DNA of 64,000 nucleotides from Helicobacter sp. NHP19-003 (GTDB lineage Bacteria; Campylobacterota; Campylobacteria; Campylobacterales; Helicobacteraceae): NCBI RefSeq assembly GCF_019703305.1, contig NZ_AP024814.1, positions 434,001 to 498,000 of the forward strand, read 5' to 3'. Shown piece by piece: positions 63,464 to 64,000 of this stretch (position 1 is its first letter; each line of letters starts with the position of its first letter). The notes under the pieces were generated by a model. It saw only the letters and a program-made list of their open reading frames with translations, ran no database searches and was not told where the DNA came from. The position numbers and the translations under genes were made by a program.

Positions 63464-64000
63464 ATGGAAACACCACTACAAAACATCCACAAAAGCTGGA
63501 AAGACTTTTTAAGCTGGAAAATGTTGTTTTTAAACTTGGGGCCCGTGTTCTTGGGGGTACTCTTTTGGGGGGTGATCTTGTTCCACTTTGGGGGCAACAT
63601 GGTGCGCATCATCGAGGGCTTTTTACCCACAAGCTGGGATCACTACGCCCACACAAATGGACTTTTGCCCGCCATGTTCTTGCTCGCCATTAAGATGTTC
63701 ACTTATGTGCTGTTGCTGTTGAGCGTTTTAATGCTCAGCCTCATCGGCAATCTCTTCATCTCTCTCTTTTACACCCCTGTGGTGATCTGCTACCTACACA
63801 GCCACGATTACACAAACCTACCCCTAGAAAACTTTGGAGATTTCATGGGTTGTATCCAGCACTTCTTAAAGCAATTTGCTTACTTGTGTATGTTTTTGGT
63901 GGTGTGCGCCCCACTCTACTTTATCCCCATCATCGGTGTATTTGTGTCGCTCATCCCCCATTACTTCTTCTTTAAAAACACGATCTCTTTTGACATCGGC
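63464..64000 (+). CDS. EI24-family membrane protein, 3' end cut off by the window
   Basis: The frame METPLQNIHKSWKDFLSWKM runs to the last base without a stop (179 codons). Four hydrophobic segments are visible (FLNLGPVFLGVLFWGVILF, MFLLAIKMFTYVLLLLSVLM, LIGNLFISLFYTPVVICYL, YLCMFLVVCAPLYFIPIIG). The last fits the EI24/CysZ group, as does HYFFFKNTISFDIG. In H. pylori a similar gene (HP0174) neighbours ppiC. GAGGAAAAA precedes the ATG and TATCTT at 63441 is a possible -10. CysZ-like proteins carry sulfate; transport here is not shown. Confidence 0.85.
   Translation, partial: METPLQNIHKSWKDFLSWKMLFLNLGPVFLGVLFWGVILFHFGGNMVRIIEGFLPTSWDHYAHTNGLLPAMFLLAIKMFTYVLLLLSVLMLSLIGNLFISLFYTPVVICYLHSHDYTNLPLENFGDFMGCIQHFLKQFAYLCMFLVVCAPLYFIPIIGVFVSLIPHYFFFKNTISFDIG

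Overview
The window is chromosomal DNA of a gastric Helicobacter that is not H. pylori. Almost every core gene has its best remembered counterpart in H. pylori, often in the same local order: tgt/HP0282-like/aroB/mscS, rocF-ald, tal-murE-HP1493-like-nfu-pit-tlyC-tolC-hlyD-ABC2, ppiC-fba-efp. By eye the base composition is clearly richer in G+C than H. pylori. No rRNA, tRNA or CRISPR array was found.

Layout. 1-6 kb: end of ftsZ, tgt, a TrkA-C-like protein, aroB and an MscS channel. 6-10.2 kb (minus strand): a five-gene lactam/amide-metabolism operon of PxpA, a biotin carrier, a biotin carboxylase and KipI/KipA-type (PxpB/PxpC) subunits. 10.4-14.4 kb: DUF485-ActP symporter, arginase, alanine dehydrogenase. 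14.6-20.3 kb: an accessory block with a phage baseplate fragment, a type IIG restriction-modification enzyme, an AapA-like type I toxin candidate set among hairpin repeats, and a frameshifted lipoprotein. 20.4-31.2 kb: pepF and four conserved genes, an outer-membrane protein, ackA-pta, aroK and eno. 31.2-39.8 kb: a second decayed accessory block with a broken Sel1-repeat gene, cupin, queH, a frameshifted RdxA-like nitroreductase, another piece of the baseplate gene, a broken DUF262 gene, an intact HinfI-type methylase with a broken partner nuclease, and an inverted-repeat remnant. 39.8-47.7 kb: chemoreceptor, an internally deleted SdaC, pyrB, tal, murE, nfu. 47.8-52.4 kb: a three-gene kinase/von Willebrand/phosphatase island (TerY-P or YegI-YegL-YegK type) inserted into an otherwise H. 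pylori-like order. 52.6-64 kb: pit (frameshifted), tlyC, an efflux operon, an LPP20-like lipoprotein, efp, fba, ppiC and the start of an EI24-type protein.

How it fits together. Nitrogen and carbon scavenging dominates: a putative oxoproline/lactam hydrolase complex, arginase, alanine dehydrogenase, an amino-acid permease, a solute:sodium (acetate-type) symporter and AckA-Pta. tgt and queH both belong to queuosine tRNA modification. The accessory content is defence- and conflict-like: two restriction-modification loci, a DUF262 remnant, prophage scraps, a probable type I toxin and the TerY-P triad.

The two best candidates for an undescribed system are the AapA-like locus at 19.2-19.55 kb and the TerY-P triad at 47.8-52.4 kb, whose phosphatase is split by a very long coiled coil and whose kinase carries an N-terminal PIN-like region. 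At least five genes are broken by single-base indels, several in short homopolymers, so raw reads should be checked before biology is built on them. Family assignments come from recognition of the protein sequences; no database search was run.
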